Shown: piece by piece, positions 1-12,339 of the stretch
Numbering within the stretch: position 1 is the stretch's first letter
How the letters are laid out: each line of letters begins with the position of its first letter
Assembly (NCBI GenBank): GCA_010093515.1
Contig: MU001675.1
Coordinates: forward strand, 1,127,386-1,191,385
Direction of reading: 5' to 3'
DNA from: Lineolata rhizophorae
Taxonomy: Eukaryota > Ascomycota > Dothideomycetes > Lineolatales > Lineolataceae
DNA length: 64,000 bases
Notes under the pieces: model-generated
Database searches by the model: none
What the model was told of the DNA's origin: nothing
Seen by the model: only the letters and a program-made list of their open reading frames with translations
Made by a program: the position numbers and the translations under genes

Positions 1-884
1 TACCCCCCGACCGCTTTCCCGCTTTCCCGCCCGCGTTCCAGAACGGCCGCCGCCGCCGCGGGCGCGCCTCCACGTGCCAGCCGCGGTCGTATGTACTTCG
101 GCAGGCGCTCGGGGCGCCGTCGAAGTGCGTGGACATCACCACCCTCCACCGAGCACAGTCGAACCAAAGCGACCCGACCCCTCCCTCCTCGCTGTTCCCT
201 CCGTCAAACCGTAGCCGCACCCAGCGCCGCACTGCGTAGGGCTGGCCGAATCTGAAAACCCCTTGATCAGCCCCAGATCTTAATGTCCCAGATCGCGCAC
301 ACCCGCCCCTTACTATACAGCTCCCGCCCTAGAGTCAACTACCAATGACACCCATGCAGCCGTGTACCTGCTCAGCCAGGTGCCTGGGCCCCCTCAGCTT
401 GGGCCCATACCACCTATACACCTACATATTGAGCTCGCAAGTACCTGGCTCCCGACCCAGCCGCCCTCGCTCCGCGGTGCCGACGCCCGCGAGGCCGCAG
501 GGCTGGAAGGAGCCTGTCCCCACCCCGCCGGCTCGCTCAGTCAGCTGGTGCCCGCCTAGGCGGCAGCTGGGTACGGTGTAGACCGGCACCCAGTACCCGG
601 CTCCGAGGGACTTTGCCTTAGTAGGTGCCTGGGAAGGTACCTGGGGGTCTGGGTAAGGGTGGACGGTTGCGCAGGTGCTATGCTAGTATGAATAAGCCAT
701 ACGCAACGCGCAAGCTCGCATGCACGCACGTGCGTCCCCGCCGCTGGCGGACCCAACGCGCTCGACAGTGTAGTTCCTTGGTAATCAAGCGCAGAATTAC
801 ATCGATACCTAGGGGCCAAGTCTCAAAGCTTCTACTTGGTGAGATGCCTACTTAGATACGCACAGACACCGACGCTTCCCCATC
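1..884. other. Gene-free left edge
   Basis: No convincing gene is visible. The stretch is GC-rich and has only short overlapping open frames of low complexity (Pro, Arg and Ala rich) on both strands. It lies downstream of the leftward RINT1 stop codon, so it probably holds that gene's 3' flank and the flank of a gene outside the window. Confidence 0.6.
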
Positions 885-3800
885 CTACCTCGCCAACTCC
901 ACCCTCCTCTCCACACACCTCCTCGCCTCCTTCACCGTCAACGCCTCCACACCCATCTCCTCCAACAGCTCCCTCGCGCTCACATTATCCCTAAACAACC
1001 TCCTCTCCATCTCCCACAAATCGCCCTCCTCCAGCACCCCCAGCCGCTCCCCCCGCTCCCTACCCCCCCCATCCCGCCCACGCACGCCCACCGCCCTCAA
1101 AACGCCCACCCCCTCCCTCACCCTCCTCAGCCCCGCCGCCCCAACGCCCTGCCCCCCCTCGCGCTCCAGCACGCCTTCCAGCGCCCCCACATCCACGCCC
1201 AGCTGCGCCGCCCCCGGCTCCGCGAACCTGTTGCGCAGCAGCACGCCGTCGAACAGGGCGTCGGCGGCGGCCCGCGCCGCGGCCCGCGCCGCGCGCCGCC
1301 GGGCCGGCGCCGCGAGCGCGCGCCCGAGGAAGCCGAGGCTGTGGCCCAGGTGCGTCAGCGCGGGCGCGAGCTGGGGCGAGGCCTGGAGGGACCCGCCGGC
1401 GCCGGCGGAGCTGCCGGCCGGAGCGGTCGCGGGCCAGGCCAGTGACGCCCAGTCCGTGACGCCCGCGTACGGCCGCAGCGCCTCGCCGACGCCGAGCCGC
1501 AGCGTCTCGTGCAGCGAGCGCTCGGCGCGGCCGCGCAGCCGCTCGAAGCACGCGCGCTGCGCGTCGAACAGCGAGGCCGCCATGTCGTCGACGTCGACGT
1601 CGGGCTCGGGCTCGGGCTCGGCGGCGCCGGCCGCCTTCCTGGCGCCGTCCGCCGGCAGCAGCGCGTCCGAGGTCCGGTGCGCGAGCTCCCTTGCGCCCAG
1701 GCCCGTGCCGGCCACCGCGGCGTCCGGTCCTGCCCGCTCGACCGCCCGCGCGACCATGCGCTTGGCTTCGCTCCACAGGCCCGCGAAGAAGACGTCGTCG
1801 GCCCAGCCGCCCAGCGCGCGCGCGACGTAGTCGGCGCTGCCCAGGATGCGGCAGACGCGGTCGAGGCCGTGGATGCCGGCGACGGCGGCGCGGTCTTCGG
1901 GCCCCGCCACCACGATGCTGCCGCCGGGGATCCGGCTGAGCGGGGACGTCATGGTGCGGTAGGCCTCGAGGGCGGCGTCGAGGCGGCGTAGGAAGCGATC
2001 CGTCAGGTCCAGTTGGAGGTGGATGAGGAAGCGGAGTTGGTGGGGCGGCGAAGGGAGGGGACGATAATGCTCTAAGTAGAGATGAGGTTAGATTTTAGGT
2101 TAGATAGACGGGGAAGATAAGCGAGTTAGGATCCTTCTTGGAAGAGGTGGAGGGTTTTTTCGTAGTGCGGTGTGAAGGGTATAGAAAATAACATTGGCAA
2201 CGGTGGTGGCGACGATACCTGTGATAGTCTCCAACAAATCCACAAGCCTGATCGCAGCCTTGCTCGGCTTCGTCTGCCCAGCCTCGACGCTCTCATACTC
2301 GAGCTCGCCGCCATCCGCCGCCTCGACAATCTCCTGGTACCTCGCCACCGCGAACGCCGTCTCACCCTGCAACCACTGCTCTACGTAGCCCTTCTGCACT
2401 AGGACTTCATACCCGAGACCCTCCCATCCCTGCTCCTCCCCTCCCCCTTCTTCTCCGCCCCCGCCATCACCCACCGCTCCCCCTTCAAACCCCCACTCCC
2501 CCCTCACCTCCCCATCAAACCTCATCAGCTCCACCACCCAATGCCCCAACAAGCCCGGCTCCTCCACCACCCGCGGCATCTCCTTCAGCACTTTCCACCG
2601 CACCACGGGCAGCAGCGCCGCCACCAGCGCGCTCGTCGCGTCCACGCAGAGCGGGTTGCGCGCGAGCCACGCCGGCGCCGCGCCGCTGCCGCTGCCGCTG
2701 GCAAACGCCGCGCTCAGCAGCGGCTGCACGTAGTCACGCGCGAAGGGCGCGTACTCGGCCAGCAGGCCCGTCGCGTGGGCGAGGAAGTACTCGGGGCGAT
2801 CGAGGCGGTTGGTGGGGCGGGCGCCGGAGAAGTGGTAGCGGAAGCGGAGGGCGAGGGGCTTGACGAGGGTCTCCATGGGGAGCAGCACGAGCTCGCGGCT
2901 CCCCCCACCGGCGGTGGCCCCGGCGGACGAAGACGAGCGCTCGCCGTCGGCTTCCAGCTCGGCTATCTGCAGCGAGAGCAGCTTGCGGAAGGCGTGGTTG
3001 AAGCCCGAGAGCAGTGAGCCGGCGAGCACGGCGTCCGGCCGCGGCCAGCCGAGTTTGTGCAGTGCCGCCTCGAGCTCGGCGCTGTAGGCGGCCGCGATGC
3101 GGGACCGCAGGTCGGCGGCCGTGCGTGCGACGTGGTCGAGCAAGTGCGGGGCGGCGCCCTCGGCGGCGGCGTGCAGGGGCCGGAGTTGCGCGAGGAGGAG
3201 GCGGAGGCGGCGGTATGGCGGCAGGGCGGTGGCGTTGTTGTTGTTGTCGTCGTCGGGGCTGCGGGAGAGGGCGGCGGTGGCTTGGGCGCTGGGTTGGGAG
3301 AAGGGGGGTAGGGGTTAGGATCGAGGATCATTGGACGGCAGAAGCTGAATCGAGAGATCGAAAAAAGATATAGCGGACGTGGGGCAATGAAGAGGGGGAA
3401 TATGGCCATCGTGAACGTCTGGTCCGACCTACCTCAGCCGATCTACTTCCTCCAATAATCGGACGTAGGCATTGGCCACGTCGAGCCGCCTAAGGGCGCC
3501 CATGCTCGCCTCAAACCGGCCGAGCGCATCGTCGCTCGCGTCAGACCCCGTCAGGAGGCGCAGGTGCTCGTCAATGTCGCGCTGCTGGGCGTCGAAGTCG
3601 CGAGCGCGGCGGCGCACCTCGGCGGCGCGGTCCCGGGCGGCCTGCTTGGCAGACCCCAGGTCGCGCTCCGCTTCCGAAAGCTATCCATTCGTGTTAGCAG
3701 CAGGGGGGGGGAAGAGGGTGGTTGATGAAACATGGCTGAGATTGTTCCCGCGGTGGATGGGAATTGATTTTGGGGCTTCCCCTGGTTCGGGGAGACGGCG

Positions 3801-4072
3801 CCAAGGACCGGACGCAGAGGCGGGATGGATTGTGGAGGTGCGGGAGGAGGAACATGCGAGGCGCGCGGCAGAGAAGCGGCTATCGTACGATGGATGCGGA
3901 GGGGGGCTAGATGGAGCCAGAGATAGGGTGTACGCACTTGTTGCTTGAGTAAGCCCTGCTGGGAGCGGACATTGGCCAGCAGCTCGTCAAGACTGTCCAG
4001 GTCCGCGAGCGTCTGCAGCTTGTCGTCGAGATAATCCGCAACGCGGGTATCCGTGTCGAGAGATGGCGCCAT
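885..4072 (-). CDS. RINT1/TIP20-family vesicle tethering protein
   Basis: Predicted Dsl1-complex tethering subunit acting in Golgi-to-ER retrograde transport (RINT-1/Tip20 family). Four exons: 4072-3938, 3680-3433, 3288-2219 and 2071-885, joined in frame to give 879 residues. Introns begin GTGCGT, GTAGGT and GTATCG; branch-like CTAAC occurs in introns 2 and 3. The N terminus (about residues 55-100) is charged and probably coiled coil. The RINT1/TIP1 domain fills the rest, with the family-like stretch FNHAFRKLLSLQIAELE early and LETITEHYRPLP...LRFLIHLQLDLTDRF created exactly across the third splice junction, which is strong support for that join. The C terminus contains the usual DLWEMERRLF and NVSARELLEEMGVEAL segments. 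Length fits the family (about 800 residues). It is divergent to NOP9. Low-complexity Gly/Ser and Ala inserts are probably fungal loops. Confidence 0.88.
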
Positions 4073-5113
4073 GCTTGCAGCAGGCGGAGGAGAGGGGCGA
4101 GCGCGGTGCTGTGCGGTCGTGGTGTTGTAGTACGCGGCACGGCCAAGGCCAGCCAGTACCAGGGATGACACCAAAGCCTAAGTGGCGTGTCGCGCGTCGA
4201 GACCACGTGACCGGTCCCAGCGCCCGCGCACCGCGGCTGGACGTCGACGATCCAGGCAGTTGTAGGAAGTGGCCACCGGCTGCGCGGCGGCGCGGGTCCG
4301 CCGGCTCCGAAAATGGGCTGATGGGCGAGGATTGTTCGGGCCGCGGCGCGCCGGCTGCGCGGTAGCTGGGTGCGGCGCTGCCCAGACGTCTGGCCCGGCT
4401 GCCGCAGGCGGACGTCGCGGCCGGGATGCCGGCACGGCGTGCACCGGGCAGGACGCTCGACGGGCAGGTGCGGCTCTACTGCGCACGGCGTACCACGGCG
4501 CACGGGGCCAGCGTAGCGAGATCGCAGCCGCGGCTTGGCGATCGGCGGCCCTACGCTCACCGCCGGCGCCACTTGGCGCGCCACGCCGACCTTGGCCCGA
4601 GCTGCCCCAAGTTTCTTTTTCTTTTCTTTCTGCTTCGCACGCTTGATTCTTTGCGCAAAGGGCGATCCACGCCCGACTTTCGAGAGCCGCCGCGATCACG
4701 ACGGAGAGAACCGACCGTCGGCCGCGCGCCGCACTCCGGACCCCCCCCGAACCCCAATTGCACGGCCGCCCCCTTCCCGCTTCCAAGTGTCACGCCAGTC
4801 ATGCAGAGACAAAATCTGCCGCCTCCCGCCCCGTCCCACCGTGGCTCTCTTGTCACCGCTGTCTTTCCCTGAGCTCTCCCCGGACCACCCGCGGAAAGCC
4901 CTCCCCTGTCTTTCCAGCTGCTATAAGGCCTTGCTCGCGACTGCGGAACGGCCATTTACCCGCTTGCCCGGCTGCTTGGGGCACTCCCGTAGAACCGCAT
5001 CTGTCGACCGGTCCAGAGCCCAGCCAAGCGAATCCACGCAAGAAAAAGGAAAGGAAATCAAACGACCGGGAACGGACCAAAAGAAGAAGAGGAAGACAAG
5101 GCATACCGGAAAC
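4073..5113. promoter_or_regulatory. Divergent upstream region of RINT1 and NOP9
   Basis: About 1 kb separates the two divergent start codons. No gene is supported here. An open frame continuous with NOP9 runs upstream from 5114, but its translation is Arg/Pro-rich and unlike NOP9. A pyrimidine-rich tract with CTTTTCTTTCT lies near 4617-4632. Specific regulatory sites cannot be assigned. Confidence 0.5.
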
Positions 5114-7811
5114 ATGCCCCGCGAACACAAGAAGCGCGGACGCCGCGCAGAACAGAAGAAGCGCAAGCTGGATGAGGCGGCCGCCTGGGTGGCGGCGACG
5201 GGTGAGCGAGACCAGCCGGAGCACAATGACGCCAACCTCAACGGCCTTCCGGCGGCCAAGCGGCCCAAGAGCATCGCCGACGCCAACCACCACCTCGACA
5301 TTAGCGCCGACTTTGTCTCCCTCGGCGATGTCGGAGACGACGAGCTGGAGGAGCCGCCGCCGCAGCAGCACCAATTTCGAGAGTCGCGCCAGCGCAGCCA
5401 CCGCTCGAAAAAGCACCACCACCAACACGACCGGGATGGCGCAGATCATGGCGTCGCCGCGGACCTGCCTCCGGAACTCGGGCCCGGCGCCGCGGACCCT
5501 GAAGCCCCCGCCAACGCGGCGCCCTTCTACGGTCTCCTTGACGAGGACGAGCAGGAGTATTTCAAACACGCCGACTCGCTGCTGGAATTAAATCAATTCG
5601 CTAGTGCCGACGAACGGTCGCTGCTCTTAGAAAACGTCTACCGCGAAGCCTCCAACAAAGAATTCAAGCTGGCCTGTAGCCAGTCATGTTCGCGACTGCT
5701 GGAGAGGCTAATCCTCCTATCCACCCCAGCACAGATCAAGGCCCTCTTTGTCAAGTTCCAGGGACAGTAGGTCACCCCGCGACTGAAAACAGTCTATCTT
5801 TAGCTGGGCCGCACGGATTCTAATTGCGTCGTCGTTCAACAGCTTCCTCCATCTATTCCAGCACCGGTTCGCCTCTCATTGCTGCGAGGCTTTGTTCATC
5901 AAGGCGACACCCATTGTCACTCAAGAATTGACCGCACCCCTCGAGCCTCCACACGTCGCCAACCTCACGATAACGAGCGATGACAAGGAAGGAAACGACG
6001 AACAAAATGTCAACTCCCACGAGCCTGCTACCACAGAACCTCTCCCCTCCTTAGAATCCCTCTTCCTCTCCCTCGTTGACGAACTCGAATCCTCCCTCGG
6101 ATACCTCCTCACCGACAGGTTCGCCTCCCATCCTCTCCGCATCCTCCTCCTTATCCTTTCCGGCCAACCGCTCCCGGCCCGCGACCCGTCATCCTCTTCC
6201 ACCAGCAAATCCGCAGTACAAAGCAAACGCAAAGAGCGCATCACTGTCGCCGGCGGCCTCCCCGAAGACGAATCCAACGCACACCCGCGCCCCGTGCCCG
6301 ATTCCTTCGCGCCCGCACTCTCGCGCCTCATCGCGGGCGCCCTCGCCGGCCTCACCACACGCGACCTGCGTTCGCTCGCCACGCACCCGACCGGTAACCC
6401 CACGCTGCAAGTCGTGCTCCAGGCCGAGATCGCCTCCTTCGGCAAGTCGCGCGCCACCGCGTCGGACAGCTCGCTCCTACGGCGCCTCATCCCGGACGAC
6501 GCGGCACTTCTACTTCCGCCAGACTCAGACCCCTCGGCCTCAGCCTCGACCTCGGATCCGTCCTCGGAGACGGCCGCCTTCGTCCAAGGCCTCGCCTACG
6601 ACCCCGTCGGCTCTCGCCTGCTCGAGACGCTCGTCCGCCTCGCACCCCACAAGACGTTCAAGGCCCTGCACCGCGGCTTCGTGCGCCCGCGCCTCGCGGC
6701 CCTCGCCCGCAACGACGCCGCCGCCTACGTCGCCGCGCGCGCCCTCGAGCGCCTGTCCCGCGACGATGTGCTCGCGGCGGCCGACGCGCTCCTGCCCGCC
6801 GTGCCCGCCCTCGTCCGCAGACACCGCACGCTCGTCCTGCGCACGCTCGTCGAGCGCCTCCGCGCCAGGGACGCGCTGGCTACCCCGCAGGCGGCGCGCC
6901 TCGCCGACGCGCTGCGCCAGGCGTACAAGGGGCCCGACGGCGAGTTCGACGTCGCGAGGTTGCTCATGCTGGGGCCGGAAGGCGCGCCGCCACATGCAGT
7001 AGGACCGAGCGATGGCGGCGCCAAAGATGGCGGCGCCGCCGCCGCCTCACCAGGCCGGGGCCCGGCGAACGGATCCCGTCCGAGCTCCAAGGCGGGCCTC
7101 TCGGCAGAGGGCGCCTCGCCGCCGGAGAAGACGCACGGCTCGCTGTTGGCGCAGGCGCTGGTGGCAGCGCCGGGGGCGCTGTCGGACCTGGTCCTGGGCG
7201 GGGTGGCGCGGCTGGACGCGGCGCTGCTGCACGCGGTGGCGCGGGACGGGCCCGGGTCGCGGGCGCTCGGGGCGGCGCTCACGGCGCCGCACGCGAGCGT
7301 CATCTTCCGGCGCAAGACGATCCAGGCGCTGTACGGGTCGATGGGGGCGCTGGCGCTGGACCCGCGGGGCGGCAGCAGGGTCGTGGCCGCGGTGTGGGAG
7401 GGCACGCGCGGGCTGGCGTTCATCCGGGAGCGGGTGGCGGAGGAGTTGGCGGAGAACGAGGCCAGCTTGAAGGGGAGCAGGGTTGGCAGGGGGGTGTGGA
7501 GGAAGTGGGAGATGGAGGGGTATAAGAGGGAGAGGAGGGAGTGGGTTAAGAGGAGCAGGGAGAAGGTGGGGAGTGCGGGATTTTTGCCGTTTCCGGAGGG
7601 GGGGATGGGAGGGGCGAGGATGGGGGAGGAGGAGGCGGTGGGGGAGAGGGTGAAGACGCCGTTGGAGAGGGCGAGGGAGAGGCATGCGCTGGAGAAGAGG
7701 AGGGTGGAGGAGGAGGGGAGGGAGAGGGGGAGGGGAAGGAAGGGGGCAGAGAAGGAGAAGAGAGAGAAGGGGCATAAGGTGAAGGGAAAGGGGAAGGAGA
7801 AAGCGGTGTGA
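5114..7811 (+). CDS. NOP9: Nucleolar protein 9 (Pumilio-repeat RNA-binding protein)
   Basis: Nop9 is a nucleolar PUF-like protein required for 18S rRNA processing and small-subunit assembly. Two exons, 5114-5766 and 5843-7811, give 873 residues; the 76-nt intron starts GTAGGT and ends CAACAG. The start was chosen at MPREHKKRGRR, the typical basic nuclear/nucleolar N terminus. The splice recreates the family-like block [20 protein letters not shown], which confirms the join. Helical Pumilio-type repeats follow over roughly residues 180-690 (for example DPVGSRLLETLVRLAPHKTF). The C terminus (about 750-873) is very rich in Lys, Arg and Glu, as in the family, and ends GKGKEKAV. Alternative upstream starts in the same frame are not supported by conservation. 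Confidence 0.92.
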
Positions 7812-10104
7812 TGCCGGTGGGCGGGTATGGTGCTGCTTGCGGTTGAGTGGCTGTGCTTGTGTGCTGCGGTTATTGCTTATGCTTTTTTTCTCCATAGAGC
7901 AGGGGGCATGCTCTGCATTTATTATCGTCATGCGATTGGTGTGTGCTCCCTACAAATCGGCAGTCTATGCGACTACGTCGTGCATTCTGTTTGCAGGACC
8001 GTAGCGCCAGGGCCCCGGGATTCAAAGGCACGGTCCAGGGATGAAACTGTTGCTGATAGGATATGCAGCTATTGTATTGCCTGTGTCCACGGACGGGTCC
8101 TTGTCCCTGCATTGTGGAAGTAAGTTAGGCTGGAGCATCTCCTTCACGAGGCATGTGTGCGCCTCTTAAAAAGAAAGCTCACGGCCGCTAGTCTGTATAG
8201 TCTAGTCTGCAGCAAGAAGGCAAGGACCTGTAGAAGCACGGCGGGATGAGCCGCTGTTGTAGAGCAGTTCCCAATCCAGCTCGTCGAGGCTGTAAGACAA
8301 GGACTAAAGTGAGTAGGCGATAGTTCGCGACGACTTTATTATCTAAAAGTATAGTAAAATTTAGACTATTATATTCTATAATATCTATAACTTCGCTTCT
8401 AGTTTATCTTCTTAAGTGGTTTCCGCTAGTGTTAAGGTTTTCTTTCTAGGTATCGTCGTTATTCTTATCCGTTTATAGGGGTATCTTAAATTCGGTAATA
8501 AACTCCTTCGTCATTTTCCCGCTGTCCACATCGGCTTTGACGTCTTCCCGCTTCTCCAAGGCGTCATCGTACTCCTTTGACTCGCGCACCTTCCGCGCCG
8601 CGAACCCGTCGAGCTCTTCTGTATTGTCAAATTCCTTCTCATGCTTTTTTTCACTCTACAGTACTCAAGTGTTAACGTAGCTGTGTAGAAGGAAGGTGTC
8701 CTGGTCGATGAAGCTAGTTAAGAGGAGCATGTGTAGCCACATGGCCCCCGAGTCGTACGACCCCTTGACAAGACTGGAGAGCTGTGCAATCAGCCCCAAC
8801 ACCAAATACGAAGTTGTAGAAGTGAGCTGATTGATGCCTATTGGTCGGGTTGTGCATTAGCGCTTACTGTAGGCCGGAGAGTTATAAACATGCTCACATG
8901 CTCAAACACCCAGCCTCTGTTAAGTGTGGCAACGGTAATCTTATTTGCTCTAGCTGTTCGGCGAAGTACTTGAGCCCCCCATATTTGCGGCGTGGCGAGC
9001 AGCCTTTGCCTCTCCCAAAAGATACAGTTCCACCTGTTTTCAGTACCGTAAACCCTACGATATTCTATCGACCTAGCCATGGCTCTGACATGCACGGTTT
9101 ATTAAATACCCGGTCCTACGTGTTCGACGGGTAGCAGTCTCGAGATTTATAAATATTGAGAATGGCAACCAATAGTACACTCCGTATCCACTTCTCCTTA
9201 ATACATATCCCGCTTTTCCAAGTCTCCGGTAACGTGATAACTAGTTTTATTCACGAGAAACTGTTTTTTAATGCTGACCCCGATTAATACCGCGTTGTTA
9301 GCGCCCGGGAAAGTCATGTAGAGCTCCGTTATATTTCATATTTTAATTGCACGTATATACAGACATGTTTTACCGTTCAGCTCGCTGCGGCGCAAGCGCG
9401 CCGCCGAGGAGCCTGCAAGATAGGTCTACCTCTTGCCGGCGGCGAACGAGCAACAACAGCAGCCCCGGGGCGCCGATTTGGCGTCGGGGTCACAAGCAGG
9501 CAAGCTCCAACAAATAATGTGTGTAGTCCTGGCAGCCCGACTTAAGCCGGCCCGTTCCGCTACTCAGGGGTGAGTATGTAAACTAGACAGCATTGCTCTC
9601 TGATAGGCAGATGTCGACTTACCTCGAGGAGCGGAATGCGCTCCGCATGTGTGCTATATATTACTTAGCTCCAGCAATCACTTTAAATATGTCAACTTTT
9701 CCCCAACATCAACACATAGCTACTCTTCTGACCATTGAACTGAAATCCCATCCTCTACAATAAACGTTCCTATATCGAATTAACAACGAACTCTCCTAGC
9801 AATGAGCGAGCAAGGAAAAGGGAAAAAGAAGAGCACCGGAGAGACTGCGACTGTTGGGGTTAGTGGCGTATGAAGCAACCTGCAGATGGTTATCTCGTCA
9901 GGAGAAGAGGCTTAGAAAAGAAGAAAAAAGAAGTCAGACGATTCTACCGACGAGCAGGTCAGCAGGGCAAGGACAAATAATCGGTATTAGTGTTATGAAA
10001 TCTAAGGTCTACTACGACATCATCCACTAATAAACTTTTATAGACTTTAGCAAGCTCCTCAACTGCGCCGACCTAGCAAGAAAGTACCTCTCCAACCGAC
10101 AAAA
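7812..10104. other. AT-rich gene-poor island
   Basis: Composition changes sharply after the NOP9 stop. Around 8330-8420 the DNA is rich in TA steps and short A/T runs, resembling mutated repeat DNA in fungi that use repeat-induced point mutation. No intact transposon gene, terminal repeat or target duplication was found. Only short open frames occur, apart from the coding relic at 8473-8655. A short ATG frame of 27 codons at 9801 is Lys-rich but unsupported. Confidence 0.5.
8473..8655 (-). pseudogene. Coding-like relic, family unknown
   Basis: A 60-codon open frame reads like a real acidic/basic soluble C terminus (FDNTEELDGFAARKVRESKE then DALEKREDVKADVDSGKMTK) and ends at a stop. It is preceded by a possible splice acceptor (CTGTAG). 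Farther upstream on the same strand (about 8663-8830) another open stretch encodes a hydrophobic segment including TTSYLVLGLIAQLSSLVKG, but a stop and no usable donor separate the two. I do not recognise the family. It could be the last exons of a decayed membrane-protein gene. The regular codon content contrasts with the AT-rich DNA around it. Confidence 0.35.
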
Positions 10105-11763
10105 TCACTCGGCCTTAGATTCTGCTTCGCCGAACCTCCTTCTCAACTCGTGATCGTATCCCAATTTGTCTACCAATTTCTTTCGGAGAATATCTTCGGA
10201 ATCCTTGGACCAGAATTTGGAGATAACCTCATCCATTCTTTTAGTCAGCTCCGTGGGGTAGTAGTGCTGACGAATGTGGTCATCGAAGATGTTGTACATA
10301 GCATTTACCGATGTTAAGCATCGGCAATACCAAAATCTCCCGTTCGCCCATCCAGACTCCATGTGCTGTGCAACTGATGAGCCACCCTGAGCCCTCAGAA
10401 GAAGCTTTTTTCCTTCCTCTCTTAAGATGCGTATGAACTCTTTTCGGGCTTCATCATACTCATCTAGCTTCTGTTCGGTAATTTCATCCACACCCTGTCC
10501 TGTAAGCCAGGTGGGAGGAGTGCACATCTCAACAGGTAGCGAACACACCCATTCGAGATCAATGAGGTATTTGATGTTCCAGTCCTCGTCAACGAGAAGG
10601 TTACTTTGGTGGCAATCGGTGAGACTTAGCACAAACGGGCCATTGCGGTGAGAGCGATGAAAGTAATGATGGCTAATTGACTGGAGCATTGTCTTCGTAG
10701 CCATCTGGCTCCGACCATCATCCTCATCATTAATAGCGTTTGGTTGATGAAGAAAGCGGTTGTCGTGGTAGTTTAAGAGATCCGAGATGTACGGCTCGAC
10801 TGCGGTTTACGTGTCGTCTCCGTTGATCACCCTGCTAGCCCCATTATTTTCCATGATCACAAGAGGACAGGTAAGGGGTTGGTTCGAGAGGGATAAGGTT
10901 CCATCGTCATGGAATGTAAAGGATCTGATTCGCGGCATAGGCGTACGAGCCAAGAGAAGGGTGATGCGGGCAATACCCTTGAGTAAGTTCCCCCTTCGAA
11001 CAGGATCGTCGATGTGTTGTCTCCAAGAATTTGAGAGCATTGTCCCAACCGTTGGTTCGATATAATCCAAGAGTACGTATCCCGTCTTCAGAGAGTGTGC
11101 AGTTGAATATGAATGGCAGACGTATCGACACGGTACGGAACAATGTAAAATGGTACACAGGTAGCGTCGAATGGCGCGCATTAGACGTACATGAAAGGAC
11201 GGTGGGCCGAGTGCGTGAACTAAGCACCAGACATATTAGCCTGAGAGCAACCAAACTTTGACGGTAGTCTTTACCGCGCGGCCGTCAGAAAACGCAAACG
11301 CCCACAGGTGTGGGGTTGAGATCTCGGAGCAGTTGTCCTGCATCCATACATAGGTCGCAACTTCACAACCCATTTTTTCATCCACGGTGCCCGGCTATGC
11401 ATGATCAGCTAACGTATGAGCCATCGGAAACCTCATGAGCACTTTTCTACTTGACGTTCCATTCTTTCTCATCACCAAGACTGGTACACAGATGTTGAAC
11501 CTTCCGTGGATCCATTCATCCTGGTACGATACCACACACCTCTCCATCCTGCTCATGTGAAGGTGATGCGCAGTGACAGCCTCGATCTCGTTCTTGTGGG
11601 TCCATAGGTATGCGTAGAATTTCCGGGTCTGACCGGCCAGGTCAACCTTGCGCAGTATGTCAGTCTCATTTTCGGCGGCCGATGAGAAGGTGATTGTCCT
11701 GTCGAGAAGATGAAGGGTCGCTGGCATTGTGGAACGGGCGAGGTAGAAGCCATTCGTAGCCAA
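10105..11763 (-). pseudogene. Broken APH-like phosphotransferase gene
   Basis: Relic of the fungal aminoglycoside-phosphotransferase-like kinase family (APH fold; substrates mostly unknown). From 5' to 3' on the minus strand, similarity continues in one frame: a start-proximal block (KFYAYLWTHKNEIEAVTAHH), then a TAG at 11397-11395 followed without loss of family character by PGTVDEKMGCEVATYVWMQD, then TGYVLLDYIEPTVGTMLSNS, then a TAA at 10809-10807, then the catalytic part LTDCHQSNLLVDEDWNIKYL, where H and N of HQSN and D of IDLEW are the expected catalytic and metal-binding residues. No ATG opens the first block, and a 55-nt intron-like stretch near 11227-11281 leaves the frame wrong. Two in-frame stops, no start and a frame problem argue for a pseudogene; unrecognised introns are the alternative. 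Confidence 0.72.
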
Positions 11764-12339
11764 CGTCTACTCGCGCCACGCACTCGCTACCCTCCGGACG
11801 CACGGATCCGGGCCCTCTGGGTAAAGGGGTGCTAGACACTAGCACAAAATAAGCTGTAAGAAAAAGGGAAGAAATTCAATTATACCCCCAATAAGGATAC
11901 AATCGAGATCCTTAAGTATCTAGGTAATCTACTCTATGTAAATCTATATTCTAATAAATACAATCCTCTAAGACCCCCTTTATGTACTTTATTTTCATTA
12001 ACGTTATCGGCTATGTTGCTAGAGTAACTCGGCATTCGGCGAATATAGAAGCCGAGCTTATCAACATAATTAGGAATGCCGTTCTCGATGGGGAATCCGA
12101 CTGACCCTTTTAGTAAGCGTTGATACCGAATCGCTCCTGCGTGTGGACGAGATACCAAATAGTAGCCATAATGTAGGCAGAATAGCAGCTTTACATATAT
12201 CATCCATATGTCCCGAGTTAACCTTGAGCTCTACAAACATGCTCGGCAATTGCAGCTGCATTCTGCGTCTTTGCTTCACCGATTTAATCGAAACCTACGA
12301 TATTAGCATACCTGTACCTCGGAGTCAGTAGATCTCAAG
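11764..12339. other. AT-rich spacer upstream of the GST gene
   Basis: A/T-rich DNA with short open frames on both strands only. The minus-strand frame at 11934-12203 (89 codons) has no recognisable motif. The 3' end serves as the promoter of the glutathione S-transferase gene; no clear TATA box was found. Confidence 0.45.

Noticed and set aside
1231-1991. Long open frames antisense to RINT1
   Set aside because: Ala/Arg-rich translations caused by the GC-rich opposite-strand gene; no domain and no splice context.
4535-5113. In-frame open extension upstream of NOP9 (about 190 codons)
   Set aside because: Arg/Pro-rich, unlike any NOP9 N terminus, while MPREHKKRGRR at 5114 is the expected start.
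6540-7931. Long minus-strand open frames opposite NOP9
   Set aside because: Shadow frames in GC-rich coding DNA; Pro/Leu/Arg repeats without motifs.
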